Below are positions 8,629 through 16,577 of a DNA stretch of 64,000 nt, in pieces. Positions within the stretch are counted from its first letter, which is position 1; each line of letters begins with the position of its first letter. Under the pieces are notes generated by a model. That model ran no database searches. It saw only the letters and a list, made by a program, of their open reading frames with translations, and was not told the origin of the DNA. Source of the stretch: an uncultured Thermanaerothrix sp. (GTDB lineage Bacteria > Chloroflexota > Anaerolineae > Anaerolineales > Anaerolineaceae); NCBI RefSeq assembly GCF_938028735.1, contig NZ_CALIMF010000011.1, forward strand, positions 1 to 64,000. The letters are read 5' to 3'. Made by a program: the position numbers and the translations under genes.

Positions 8629-9600
8629 TTATCTCTCTTGCTCTTGCAAGAAGCGCACCACCATCATTGCCGCGGCAGCGCCCATGCCGGCAGAGGTAAC
8701 CACCTGACGGAAATGCGGATCCATGACCTCACCGGCGGCAAACACACCGGGCACGCTAGTGCGCATCAGCGCATCGGTCTTGATGTAACCTTGTTCGTCC
8801 AGGTCGAGTTGGCCGCGGAAGAGCGCCGTGTTGGGTTTATGCCCGATGAAGATGAAGACACCATCAACGGGTTGCTCCCACGTTTCGCCGCTTTGCACGT
8901 TTTCCAGGCGCACGGCCTCCACCGCAGCGTCTCCACGGATCTCGCGCACCACGGTATTCCAGACAAAGCGGATTTTGGGGTTTTCACGGGCACGGCGTTG
9001 TAGAATCGCCCCAGCGCGCAACTGGTCGCGGCGGTGAACAATGGTCACTTGGCGAGCGTAGCGGGTGAGGAAAAGGCCCTCTTCCAAAGCGCTATCGCCG
9101 CCACCAACTACGATCACATCTTTATCCTTGAAAAACCATCCATCGCAAGTAGCGCAGTAAGAAACACCGCGCCCAGTGAATTCGGCTTCGCCCGGCACTT
9201 CAAGGTGATTAGGGCTGGCACCGGTGGCAATAATGAGCGCGCGTGCCTGGTAGTCCTTGCCGTAGGTGCGCACGCGGAAGGGGCGCTGGGAAAGATCTAC
9301 GGCCTCGGCAGTTTCAAATTCCAGGCGCGCCCCAAAACGCTCGGCCTGTTTCTGGAACAATTCACCCAACTCCATCCCGCCCACCCCCTGGGGGAAGCCG
9401 GGGTAGTTTTCAATTGTATGTGTCAGCGCGGCTTGCCCGCCCAACTCGGTGCCAGTCAGCACTAGGGGAGACAATTCGGCCCGCGCGGCGTAGAGCGCTG
9501 CGGTTAAACCGGCGGGGCCAGCGCCGAGGATGATCACATTTTCCACGTCACTGGCTTGGGAGGATGAGGATGAAGCAACTGCACCCAGATTGATTTCCAT
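8629..9600 (-). CDS. trxB: Thioredoxin reductase
   Basis: This is an NADPH-dependent flavoprotein that reduces thioredoxin in the cytoplasm. It has the FAD-binding GAGPAG at 26-31, the redox pair CATC (C148, C151), the NADPH-binding [11 protein letters not shown] segment at about 161-171, and the C-terminal FAD motif (GVFAAGEV instead of the more common GDV). A Ser-rich N-terminal extension of about 20 residues precedes the FAD fold. The start has a good GGAGGT site. At 323 residues it is near the usual length. Confidence 0.95.
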   Translation of the reverse strand: MEINLGAVASSSSSQASDVENVIILGAGPAGLTAALYAARAELSPLVLTGTELGGQAALTHTIENYPGFPQGVGGMELGELFQKQAERFGARLEFETAEAVDLSQRPFRVRTYGKDYQARALIIATGASPNHLEVPGEAEFTGRGVSYCATCDGWFFKDKDVIVVGGGDSALEEGLFLTRYARQVTIVHRRDQLRAGAILQRRARENPKIRFVWNTVVREIRGDAAVEAVRLENVQSGETWEQPVDGVFIFIGHKPNTALFRGQLDLDEQGYIKTDALMRTSVPGVFAAGEVMDPHFRQVVTSAGMGAAAAMMVVRFLQEQER

Positions 9601-9688
9601 GCTAACTTACCTCCATGATTTTTGGATGTTTACGCTCCAATTTGAAGATACCTTATACTTAGATGCACCAACATGGTTCAAAGTTGCT

Positions 9689-11038
9689 TCACCCCTCTAC
9701 AGCGCGATCGGTGATCTGCAACCCTTCGTCCAAGATGGCAAACCCCTCAGCCAATTGCTCCGGGGTGATGATGAGGGGCGGGATGATCAGGACAATGTTC
9801 CAATGAGTGTAAAGAAACAACCCGCGCTCAAGCAGAAAGCGACGTAAAGCAACCATCTCGGGGCTGGTGCCGTTATAAGGAGCCAGTGGTTCACGCGTCC
9901 GGCGGTTGCGCACCAGTTCAATGGCTCCAAAGAGACCAATGGAACGCACCTCGCCTACGGAGGGATGGCGATCCATCAGTTCGGCCAGCATTTCGGCCAG
10001 CGCCTCACCGGTGGCGCGGGCGCGTTCTACCAGACGCTCTTCCTTCATCACTTCAATCGTGGCAATCGCCGCTGCCAATGAGATCGGATGGCCGTTGTAA
10101 GTGAGGCCACCTTGATAGACACGCTCGTTATAATAGGCGGCAATCTCCGGCTTCATCGCCACGGCCCCTAACGGGGCATAGCCCGAGGTCAGCCCTTTGG
10201 CCATGGTCATCAGATCAGGCACCACGCCATAGTGGTCCACAGCGAACCAAGCCCCCGTGCGTCCGAAGCCGCTCATCACCTCATCACAGATGAGCAAAAT
10301 ACCGTAACGATCACACAACGCGCGCACCCCTTCCAGGTAACCCCGCGGCGGGATGAGGACGCCATTGGTGCCGGTGATCGTCTCGATCAGGATGGCCGCG
10401 ATGGTGTGTGGGCCTTCGTACTGGATAACCTCTTCGAGATGGTTGAGGTAGTCCTGGGTAAACTCAGCCTCGGGCAAGTCGGGTTGGGTGCGGTGAAAGG
10501 TGGAGCGGTAGCGGTAAGGGTCGAGGAAATGTACCACGCCAGGCATGGTTAGGGGCTCCCAAGCCAGGCGGCGCGGGTCGCCAGTGGCCGCAATAGCGCC
10601 GTAGGTGGCGCCATGGTAGGAGCGGTAACGCGCTAGGATCTTCCAGCGTCCGGTGTAACCGCGCGCCAGTTTGATGGCGTTCTCGTTGGCATCGGCCCCG
10701 CCCAGGGTGTAAAGGAACTTGGTCAGGCCGGGTGGGGTGATTTCGGCCAGCAACTTGCCCAACAACGCGCGTGGGCGGGTAGCCATATGCGGACCAGCAA
10801 AAGGCAGTTCCCGCGCCTGGCGTACCATGGCCTCGACCACGCGCTCATCCCCGTGGCCGATATTGACACACATGACCATGGAGTTGAAATCCAGGTAGCG
10901 CTTACCGTAAATATCCCAGAAATAGACCCCCTTAGCGTGGCTGATAGGGATAGGATCAACCTGCGCCTGAGCAGCCCAGGTCCAAAAGTTGTGTTCTAGG
11001 CACAGCGGCACAATTTCAGAGGCGGGAAGTTCAGACAT
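9689..11038 (-). CDS. Class III PLP-dependent aminotransferase
   Basis: This is a fold-type I, omega-amino-acid type aminotransferase of 449 residues. The cofactor residues are visible: D252 in LICDEVMSGFGRTG, the Schiff-base lysine K281 in TMAKGLTSGYAPLGAV, and the TLGGADANENAIKLAR phosphate-binding region at about 111-126. The closest named relatives by motif are taurine-pyruvate and beta-alanine/4-aminobutyrate aminotransferases. The amino donor cannot be chosen from sequence. GAGG lies 10 bases before the ATG. It lies upstream of trxB on the same strand with an 88-base gap. Confidence 0.9.
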   Translation of the reverse strand: MSELPASEIVPLCLEHNFWTWAAQAQVDPIPISHAKGVYFWDIYGKRYLDFNSMVMCVNIGHGDERVVEAMVRQARELPFAGPHMATRPRALLGKLLAEITPPGLTKFLYTLGGADANENAIKLARGYTGRWKILARYRSYHGATYGAIAATGDPRRLAWEPLTMPGVVHFLDPYRYRSTFHRTQPDLPEAEFTQDYLNHLEEVIQYEGPHTIAAILIETITGTNGVLIPPRGYLEGVRALCDRYGILLICDEVMSGFGRTGAWFAVDHYGVVPDLMTMAKGLTSGYAPLGAVAMKPEIAAYYNERVYQGGLTYNGHPISLAAAIATIEVMKEERLVERARATGEALAEMLAELMDRHPSVGEVRSIGLFGAIELVRNRRTREPLAPYNGTSPEMVALRRFLLERGLFLYTHWNIVLIIPPLIITPEQLAEGFAILDEGLQITDRAVEG

Positions 11039-11108
11039 AAAGCAGAACCTCGTGGGAGTAAACCATCAGCAAACGGCTTATTATTGGGGCTATCAAACGA
11101 GTCTTCCT

Positions 11109-11780
11109 CTAGGTGCCTTCAGCTAACTTCACCAGGCTATCACGATCCATCAACACCAGCTCGGTGCGTGTGACATCAATGATGTGGCGATCCGCCAGGT
11201 CGTAAAGTGTGCGACAGACCACCTCGCGCGTGGTGCCGATGCGCGCCGCCATGTCATCCAGAGTTAGTGTGCGTGGGAGGGTCGGACTTGCGGTGCTTTG
11301 GAAATGATCCAGAAGCAGGCGCGCCAGGCGTGCTGTTACCGGCTGAAACACCAGGCGCTCCAGTAGAACATTGGCCCGCCACATATACTGGAGCATCAAA
11401 CGCGCTAACGCCCATCCAATTCCCCCTTTGGCGAGCAACGGATCCAGGGAAGAGCGTGACCAAAGGGCGACTGTGGTGGGCTGATTGGCTTCTAAAGAGA
11501 CGGGAAGGGACAGGTCGGTCTCAAAGAAGGCTGGTCCCCAAAAAATATCGCCCCGGGCAAACGTCGTCACGATCAGAGAACGTCCCTCGGCAGAGACCTT
11601 TACGGCTTCGAGCTCCCCTTCAACAACAAGGAAGAGGTACGGCCAGTGATCACCCTGGGCTGCTAAGTACTCTTCCTTAGACAGGATACGCAGCAGAGCA
11701 TGCTGAGCCAAAAAGGCCCTCTCATATTCTGACAAAGAGTCAAAAAAAGGGTGAGACGCCAACACATCGGCGAGGCTCAT
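11109..11780 (-). CDS. Crp/Fnr-family transcriptional regulator, DNR-like
   Basis: The N-terminal cyclic-nucleotide-type beta-barrel spans about residues 5-125 and the C-terminal winged helix about 145-215. The recognition helix reads TTREVVCRTL. It keeps the Glu and Arg of the Fnr E-x-x-S-R pattern, with Cys in place of Ser. There is no N-terminal cysteine cluster, so it is not an iron-sulfur Fnr; redox, heme or NO sensing as in DNR-type members is possible. It diverges from the heme-copper-like cluster, and an Fnr/DNR-type palindrome at 13174-13187 is its likely target. Its own start appears leaderless. Confidence 0.88.
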   Translation of the reverse strand: MSLADVLASHPFFDSLSEYERAFLAQHALLRILSKEEYLAAQGDHWPYLFLVVEGELEAVKVSAEGRSLIVTTFARGDIFWGPAFFETDLSLPVSLEANQPTTVALWSRSSLDPLLAKGGIGWALARLMLQYMWRANVLLERLVFQPVTARLARLLLDHFQSTASPTLPRTLTLDDMAARIGTTREVVCRTLYDLADRHIIDVTRTELVLMDRDSLVKLAEGT

Positions 11781-11787
11781 TTGAATA

Positions 11788-11817
11788 ATTTTATCTCAGA
11801 TTTTGCGTTTAGTTAAA
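11788..11817 (-). promoter_or_regulatory. Promoter of the Crp/Fnr gene, leaderless layout
   Basis: On the minus strand, TTTAAC (11817-11812) and TAAAAT (11793-11788) are 18 bases apart. The -10 box is 7 bases from the ATG at 11780 and there is no ribosome binding site, so the transcript should start at or next to the start codon. Confidence 0.55.
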
Positions 11818-11841
11818 GCCTTTGGGAAAGGCATTGTGCTA

Positions 11842-11859
11842 TCCTTCACGTGTGAAGGA
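11842..11859. promoter_or_regulatory. 18-bp perfect palindrome before the Cys-rich lipoprotein gene
   Basis: TCCTTCAC-GT-GTGAAGGA is a perfect inverted repeat 6 bases before the ATG at 11866. Its right arm contains the GAAGGAG ribosome binding site. It could be a repressor operator, or an RNA hairpin that hides the ribosome binding site. Confidence 0.5.
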
Positions 11860-11865
11860 GGGGTT

Positions 11866-12300
11866 ATGCTGCGAAAACACGGTTTGGGGTTTCTGATGGT
11901 GATCCTGATCATGGGGCTCGGTTTGGCAGCCTGTCAATCTGAGGGTAATCCCTGCCACCGCGATACGACTTCCCCGCCCTATCTGACAGCATTACCTACC
12001 GCTGTGCTGCCGACGGCACCAACACCCGGACCTTCCCCGACCCCGATTCTGATCGAGATTAGGGGGAAGAAAATTGCAGTGGATAAGGTGGTGGAGGGAC
12101 CGCTGTGTCATGACGTCTGGCGCGGTACGGTCTATGTGACTTGCAATGTGCAGGTGAGGACCTGGGAAAAGCAACCCGATTTCCTGAAAGGATGTAGCCT
12201 CACCATCGAACCAGGAACGGTAGTCTATGTCGCAGCACACAACGATGCAGCTTATTACAACGGCTGTTCCTGCCACACCGGCGGAAATACTAATCCTTAG
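11866..12300 (+). CDS. Cys-rich lipoprotein of unknown function
   Basis: The 144-residue product starts MLRKHGLGFL and has a lipobox ending LAAC at C23, so it should be lipidated on the outer face of the membrane. A short Pro/Thr linker follows. The C-terminal part has several cysteines, ending in NGCSCHTG. A stretch reading CSLTIEPGTVVYVAA resembles the opening of right-handed beta-helix proteins, but the chain stops soon after. I chose the ATG at 11866 because the AAGGAGGGG site and lipobox fit it; upstream in-frame starts do not. It is followed 14 bases later by a membrane protein and lies beside the Crp/Fnr gene. The role is unknown; the cysteines could bind a metal or heme. Confidence 0.65.
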   Translation: MLRKHGLGFLMVILIMGLGLAACQSEGNPCHRDTTSPPYLTALPTAVLPTAPTPGPSPTPILIEIRGKKIAVDKVVEGPLCHDVWRGTVYVTCNVQVRTWEKQPDFLKGCSLTIEPGTVVYVAAHNDAAYYNGCSCHTGGNTNP

Positions 12301-12314
12301 ACAGGAGGTTGAAG

Positions 12315-13091
12315 ATGAAAAATCGTCAAACATTGGGGGGCATTCTAGCGCTGATCGCCGCCGCTATGGGAATTATCGGGCATATTGTGCTCTTCCTGCA
12401 GTGGTATCGCATCGGGATGAGCGCCGAATCGGCCGAACCCGGGTGCGAGAGCCTGCTCAAATATGTCCATCCAGCCATGGCCGATTTCGGCTTGCTGGCA
12501 GGAGCGCTGTTCGCGGTGAGCGCCTACGGTTTTTTCACCCGGCGCAACTGGGCCTTCTTCCTCACCACCCTTGGCCTGGTACTGGCGCTATTGGGGTCGT
12601 GGTTTGTCAATGTGCCCTACATGGCCGCCGGGTTGCCGCCCATCTACTTCCCGCTCTTTTGGCCTTACCTACTGTTGTATTTTCTGTTTTTGCGCCTGGT
12701 CGGTAAGATCACCTGGCGACAAACCCTGCTTGCACTCTTTACCGGCATGGCCTACATCTTCTGCTGGATGAATGGCGTTTCAAGCACTAGCCGCATTATC
12801 ACCCACGGTGATCCCATCTTTGTGTTGGTTCAGCGTCTGCATTGGGTGGCGATGCTAGGCTGGGCAGTTGTAACCATCGCCGTGATCCACAAACCCCGTG
12901 AGTGGGTGCGGGTGACCGGTTTGGTGGCAGCGACAACCGAATTGGTGGTAGGGATTCCTCTGGCTGCGGTAACGGCCCAGCAGTTGGGACGCTTCTCCCT
13001 CTTTGCCCTGGCGCCGTTGGCCAGCCTGGGCTTGCTGATTCTGTTCGCGTTGCCCAAGGCATGGGACTACTTTGTTCCTTCGAGTCAGTAA
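12315..13091 (+). CDS. Polytopic membrane protein of the heme-copper-like cluster
   Basis: This is a 258-residue protein with about seven hydrophobic helices and no motif I recognise. Several histidines sit at helix edges: GIIGHIVLF near 20, YVHPAMADFG near 50, SRIITHGDP near 160 and QRLHWVAML near 175. This leaves open heme binding but does not prove it. The start is the ATG at 12315, with AGGAGG 6 bases upstream; a TTG two codons earlier is less likely. It follows the Cys-rich lipoprotein and is closed by a terminator, so these two genes form a unit separate from the next five. Confidence 0.7.
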   Translation: MKNRQTLGGILALIAAAMGIIGHIVLFLQWYRIGMSAESAEPGCESLLKYVHPAMADFGLLAGALFAVSAYGFFTRRNWAFFLTTLGLVLALLGSWFVNVPYMAAGLPPIYFPLFWPYLLLYFLFLRLVGKITWRQTLLALFTGMAYIFCWMNGVSSTSRIITHGDPIFVLVQRLHWVAMLGWAVVTIAVIHKPREWVRVTGLVAATTELVVGIPLAAVTAQQLGRFSLFALAPLASLGLLILFALPKAWDYFVPSSQ

Positions 13092-13112
13092 CCCTGTACC
13101 GGCATAATGCCT

Positions 13113-13153
13113 GTGCCCCAAAGGCAGGGTGCCCTTGGGGCACTTATGTTTTT
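13113..13153 (+). terminator. Terminator after the lipoprotein/membrane-protein pair
   Basis: GTGCCCCAA (13113-13121) pairs with TTGGGGCAC (13135-13143). The stem encloses further partial pairing and is followed by TTATGTTTTT. It separates the first two genes of the cluster from the promoter at 13174-13218. Confidence 0.7.
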
Positions 13154-13173
13154 ACACCCCTATATGACGCTAT

Positions 13174-13218
13174 TTGACCTAAGTCAAAGATTCTAGCCGA
13201 CTTTGTGACTATTATAAC
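13174..13218 (+). promoter_or_regulatory. Fnr/DNR-type activator site and -10 region
   Basis: TTGAC-CTAA-GTCAA (13174-13187) is a perfect inverted repeat of the Fnr/DNR form. A T/A-rich -10 follows: TATTAT at 13210-13215, or TATAAC at 13213-13218. With the first, the transcript starts near 13222 and the palindrome is centred at -41.5, the class II position used by Fnr-type activators. No -35 hexamer is needed there, and none is seen. The leader to the ATG at 13270 is about 48 bases and has a GGGAG site. Confidence 0.7.
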
Positions 13219-13269
13219 AAATAGGGCTCATCGGCGCCCGAACGCTAGAGCAGATGGGAGATAACGGCA

Positions 13270-14754
13270 ATGCATGAATTTCGTAAGCGTGTAGACTATC
13301 TCTTTTCATCTACTAAAGGGCTGATCCTGCTTGCCATCGCCATGATTGCGCTGGAAACTGCCTTGTTTGGCCTGCTTTCTGGGCCGATGGCGGAATGGGG
13401 CGTACGCGATTGGGTGGTCAAAACCCTTGGTATGCGCCTTGTGCCAGCGGAACGCGAGGGACGCATCATCATTCTATATCATACGATTGCCATGGCCGTG
13501 ATCGCGATTGAGACCTATCTGATCACAGCACTAGTACGCATGGCCCCTTTTTATCGCACTGCCGTGCGTCTGCTAATCACAGTAGGTTATCTCGTAGCCA
13601 TGATTTTTGGCCTGGGGTTTGCCTACTGGGGGCATAACTGGGCCTTCCATGGCTTGTATATTGCCGGTCTAACCCTGATCTTCTTCGCCGGGGGGCTACT
13701 GTGTATCGGGTTGTGGCCATGGAACAAGGCTTATTATGTTCGCGATCCGGCCTACGCCCATACCCGTAGCGGTGTAGATTTGGAGCGGGTGGCTTTCTTT
13801 ACCACAGCGCTGACCACGGTAATCTCGGCCGTGTTCGGAGCGGTGCCAGGGGCTTATTACGGCCACGGATTTCAGACATTTTTGGCCGAGGACATCATTC
13901 GCCTGCCCGAGAAAACGGGGTTTCAGTACGCCGTTATCGGCCACCTGCACATCATGCTGGCATTGATCGCGATTATGTTGACCCTGATCATCGGGCGGTG
14001 GCTAGACTTTAAGGGGGTTTTGCACAAAATTGCCATGCCGTTGATGATCCTAGGTACCGCTGTCCTCAATTTGGGGGTCTGGGGAGTGGTCACGCCCTTG
14101 GAACCCATTGCGCACATGATCATCTACGTTGGCGCCACGCCGGCCATGTTGGCAGCGCTGATGCTGGTGATCTTTGGATGGGATCAGTTGATTCGCGAGG
14201 GTACCCGTGATATCCCCAAACCCAGTGCGGGGCAAAAATTGCGCGCCCTCTTACATGATCCCTTGCGGTTCGGGCCACTGTGGCAGATGGTGTTCATGAA
14301 TTTCACCGTCAGCGGGGTGGGCATTTTTGTGGCAGTGCGCCTGGACGAAATTTTCCGCCAATGGCCGGCGCGTGAGGAGCGTTTGATTTTGACCGGTCAC
14401 TGGCACGTGCTCTCTGCAATTATTGCCACCATTATCCTGCTCTATTATGGCGATCTTATCGGCCTGAAGGGTTGGGGGCGTCGCTTATATGGTTGGGGAA
14501 TTATCGTCTTCTCCGACCTGGCATTTGCCGCGGTCACCGTTTACGAAATGAAACGCTTGGTGATCAGCGAAGCCCACCAGCAGCCGCTGGTTAATACTGT
14601 TCTGCTGTTGGTGGATATTGGATTGGGAGGGGTGCTGGTAATCCTGGCATTGGTGCTTATCTGGCGGTTACTCGATCTATTCCGGCCGAAGGGACGCTGG
14701 ACGGTCGAAGCCCAGCAAGCAGATCCAGTGATGAAAACGGAGGTCAAAGCATGA
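13270..14754 (+). CDS. 12-helix heme-copper-oxidase-like protein lacking CuB ligands
   Basis: The 494 residues form about twelve membrane helices. Histidines suited to heme ligation fall in helices 2 (H71, LYHTIAMA), 6 (H225 and H227, GHLHIMLA) and 10 (H377 and H379, GHWHVLSA). These are the helices that carry cofactor ligands in heme-copper oxidases and NO reductases, and the helix 10 HxH matches that family. The helix 6 H-x3-E/Y pattern and the helix 7 His-His pair that hold CuB or FeB are absent. Segments after the two GHxH motifs resemble each other, as expected from the family's three-fold pseudo-symmetry. It is cotranscribed with a heme O synthase-like gene and probably Fnr/DNR-controlled. 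I infer a respiratory or NO-related hemoprotein; its activity is unknown. Confidence 0.65.
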   Translation: MHEFRKRVDYLFSSTKGLILLAIAMIALETALFGLLSGPMAEWGVRDWVVKTLGMRLVPAEREGRIIILYHTIAMAVIAIETYLITALVRMAPFYRTAVRLLITVGYLVAMIFGLGFAYWGHNWAFHGLYIAGLTLIFFAGGLLCIGLWPWNKAYYVRDPAYAHTRSGVDLERVAFFTTALTTVISAVFGAVPGAYYGHGFQTFLAEDIIRLPEKTGFQYAVIGHLHIMLALIAIMLTLIIGRWLDFKGVLHKIAMPLMILGTAVLNLGVWGVVTPLEPIAHMIIYVGATPAMLAALMLVIFGWDQLIREGTRDIPKPSAGQKLRALLHDPLRFGPLWQMVFMNFTVSGVGIFVAVRLDEIFRQWPAREERLILTGHWHVLSAIIATIILLYYGDLIGLKGWGRRLYGWGIIVFSDLAFAAVTVYEMKRLVISEAHQQPLVNTVLLLVDIGLGGVLVILALVLIWRLLDLFRPKGRWTVEAQQADPVMKTEVKA

Positions 14755-15683
14755 AGGGGAAGACATGGAGCGAGTTTTACGCATCTGGGAGATGCTGGGG
14801 CATAGCGCTGGTGCTGATGTTGGTGTTGACGGCGTGTCAGCCGGCAATGGCGGCTACACCTTTGCCGATGTACGATACCGGGGTTGACCCCAACGCTTGG
14901 GTGGTGGTACCAGCGGGATCCTTCTTATCTGGGCAATTCAACACCCCGATTAACCTCGAGCATGCTTTTGCTATCATGGTCACGGATGTCACCGTTGACC
15001 AATATGTCCGTTTTCTCAACCAGGCATTGGCCGATGGGACACTGCGCTTGCAGGGGGATCAAGTGGTGGGGTTTTATCCAGGGGATCCATTCCATGGGGC
15101 AAAACACGAGGAGGAAATCCCTGCCCAGGATTACCGGTTTGTCCCGCTCAATGACCCCGCTGCCCCTTTTGTTTATCAGGAGAACGCCTTTACGCCAAAG
15201 GCGGGGTATGCCCACCATCCGATGACCTATGTCTCCTGGTTTGGGGCATGGGGCTATTGCCATTATTACGGGTATCGCCTGCCGAGCGGACTGGAGTGGG
15301 AAAAAGCCGCGCGGGGCGAAGATGGGCGCCCATACCCCTGGGGGTGGGAACTGACGCCCGCCAACGCCAATTATTATTCCAGCGGCGATCCCTTTGAAGA
15401 TATGCGCACCGTAGGATCACGCACAACTCCGGTTGGGTTTTACAATGGCAAGACCTACGATGGTTTTGTCACTCTGGATTCCCCCAGCCCCTACGGACTT
15501 TATGATATGGCAGGTAATGTGTGGCAGTGGGTGGGCGACATCACCCAAGGCATGCATTACCGCTTCATGCGAGGCGGCTCTAAGGACAATTACCCGCCAG
15601 ACCTACGTGTGTGGGTCACCAATAACGCCACGCCTGTGTACTACGGGCCCGGTACGGGTTTTCGCTGTGTACGCGAACCCTAA
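14751..15683 (+). CDS. Formylglycine-generating-enzyme-like (SUMF1) lipoprotein
   Basis: A signal peptide ends in the lipobox LTAC (C29), so the protein is probably anchored outside the membrane. The rest (about 48-310) is a FGE-sulfatase/SUMF1 domain: VPAGSFLSGQF, TYVSWFGAWGYCHYYGYRLP, GLEWEKAARGEDGRPYPWG, GLYDMAGNVWQW, RGGS and a closing GTGFRCVR. Members either oxidise a cysteine to formylglycine or serve as non-heme-iron or binding proteins; which applies here is not clear. The ATG overlaps the stop of the 12-helix protein (ATGA), so the two are translated together, an unusual partnership. Confidence 0.85.
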   Translation: MKGKTWSEFYASGRCWGIALVLMLVLTACQPAMAATPLPMYDTGVDPNAWVVVPAGSFLSGQFNTPINLEHAFAIMVTDVTVDQYVRFLNQALADGTLRLQGDQVVGFYPGDPFHGAKHEEEIPAQDYRFVPLNDPAAPFVYQENAFTPKAGYAHHPMTYVSWFGAWGYCHYYGYRLPSGLEWEKAARGEDGRPYPWGWELTPANANYYSSGDPFEDMRTVGSRTTPVGFYNGKTYDGFVTLDSPSPYGLYDMAGNVWQWVGDITQGMHYRFMRGGSKDNYPPDLRVWVTNNATPVYYGPGTGFRCVREP

Positions 15684-15707
15684 AGCATATTGTTAGTGGA
15701 GGCAATC

Positions 15708-16574
15708 ATGCACTCATGGCGAGTGGTGATCCAACAACGCATCAGACTCTATGCATCTCTTATTAAACCGCTACAGACCGGCTTGCTTTTAGCCACTGGG
15801 TTGGCCGGGTTTATGAGTGCGCGCTGTCCGATTCTTAACTTGGGCACCTTGCTGGCCCTAACGGGCAGTCTATTCCTAGCGATCAGCGGGAGTACCGTGC
15901 TCAACATGTGGTGGGACCGCGACATTGATGCGAAAATGCGCCGCACCTGCGGGCGCCCGTTGGCAGCCGGCATCCTTTCACCCCGCGAGACGTTCATTTT
16001 GGGCACCATCCTTTCAATTCTGGGCATAGGCTGGGCAGTTAGGCTCAATGTCACCTACAGTTGGATTGTTTTTACCGGTTGGTTCTTCGATGTGGTGGTG
16101 TATACATTGTGGCTCAAACGTCGCACCTGTTGGAGTATTTTATGGGGTGGCATTGCAGGGGGGATGCCGGTGCTGGCCGGACGTGCCTTGGGCGTAGGAG
16201 CCATTGATGGGATAGGGATCCTGCTGGCACTGGCGGTCCTCTTTTGGATTCCAACGCACATCATGACCTTCTCCATGCGGCGCTTCGATGAATACCAAGC
16301 GGCCCAAATTCCGACCTTCCCGGCACGCTATGGATTCAGGACAACCCGACTGATCATCTCCATCTCCAGCCTGTTGGCAACGGCTGCCATCACATTGGCA
16401 GGGGTTTGGCTGGGCATGGAATGGGGATACCTGCGCCTGTTAATCGTCCTTTCAGCCGGGCTGCTTTGCCTGGCCTTGATTGTCATGCTTAGACCCAGCG
16501 AGCGTATCCACTTCAGCCTGTATAAATACGCTTCGCTCTACATGCTTTCTGCCATGCTCCTCCTAGCCCTTTGA
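15708..16574 (+). CDS. UbiA-family prenyltransferase, heme O synthase-like
   Basis: This is a 288-residue membrane enzyme with nine or so helices. The first Asp-rich motif reads NMWWDRDIDAKMRRT and the region after it CGRPLAAG, as in CtaB/CyoE protoheme IX farnesyltransferases. WIPTHIMTFSMRRFDEY matches the second conserved loop of that family (WTPPHF...). Heme O synthases convert heme B to heme O for heme-copper oxidases, so its place two genes after the oxidase-like protein is meaningful. I chose the ATG at 15708 for its TGGAGG site; an earlier TTG is possible. Other UbiA functions cannot be excluded, so no symbol is given. Confidence 0.8.
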   Translation: MHSWRVVIQQRIRLYASLIKPLQTGLLLATGLAGFMSARCPILNLGTLLALTGSLFLAISGSTVLNMWWDRDIDAKMRRTCGRPLAAGILSPRETFILGTILSILGIGWAVRLNVTYSWIVFTGWFFDVVVYTLWLKRRTCWSILWGGIAGGMPVLAGRALGVGAIDGIGILLALAVLFWIPTHIMTFSMRRFDEYQAAQIPTFPARYGFRTTRLIISISSLLATAAITLAGVWLGMEWGYLRLLIVLSAGLLCLALIVMLRPSERIHFSLYKYASLYMLSAMLLLAL

Positions 16575-16577
16575 CCT

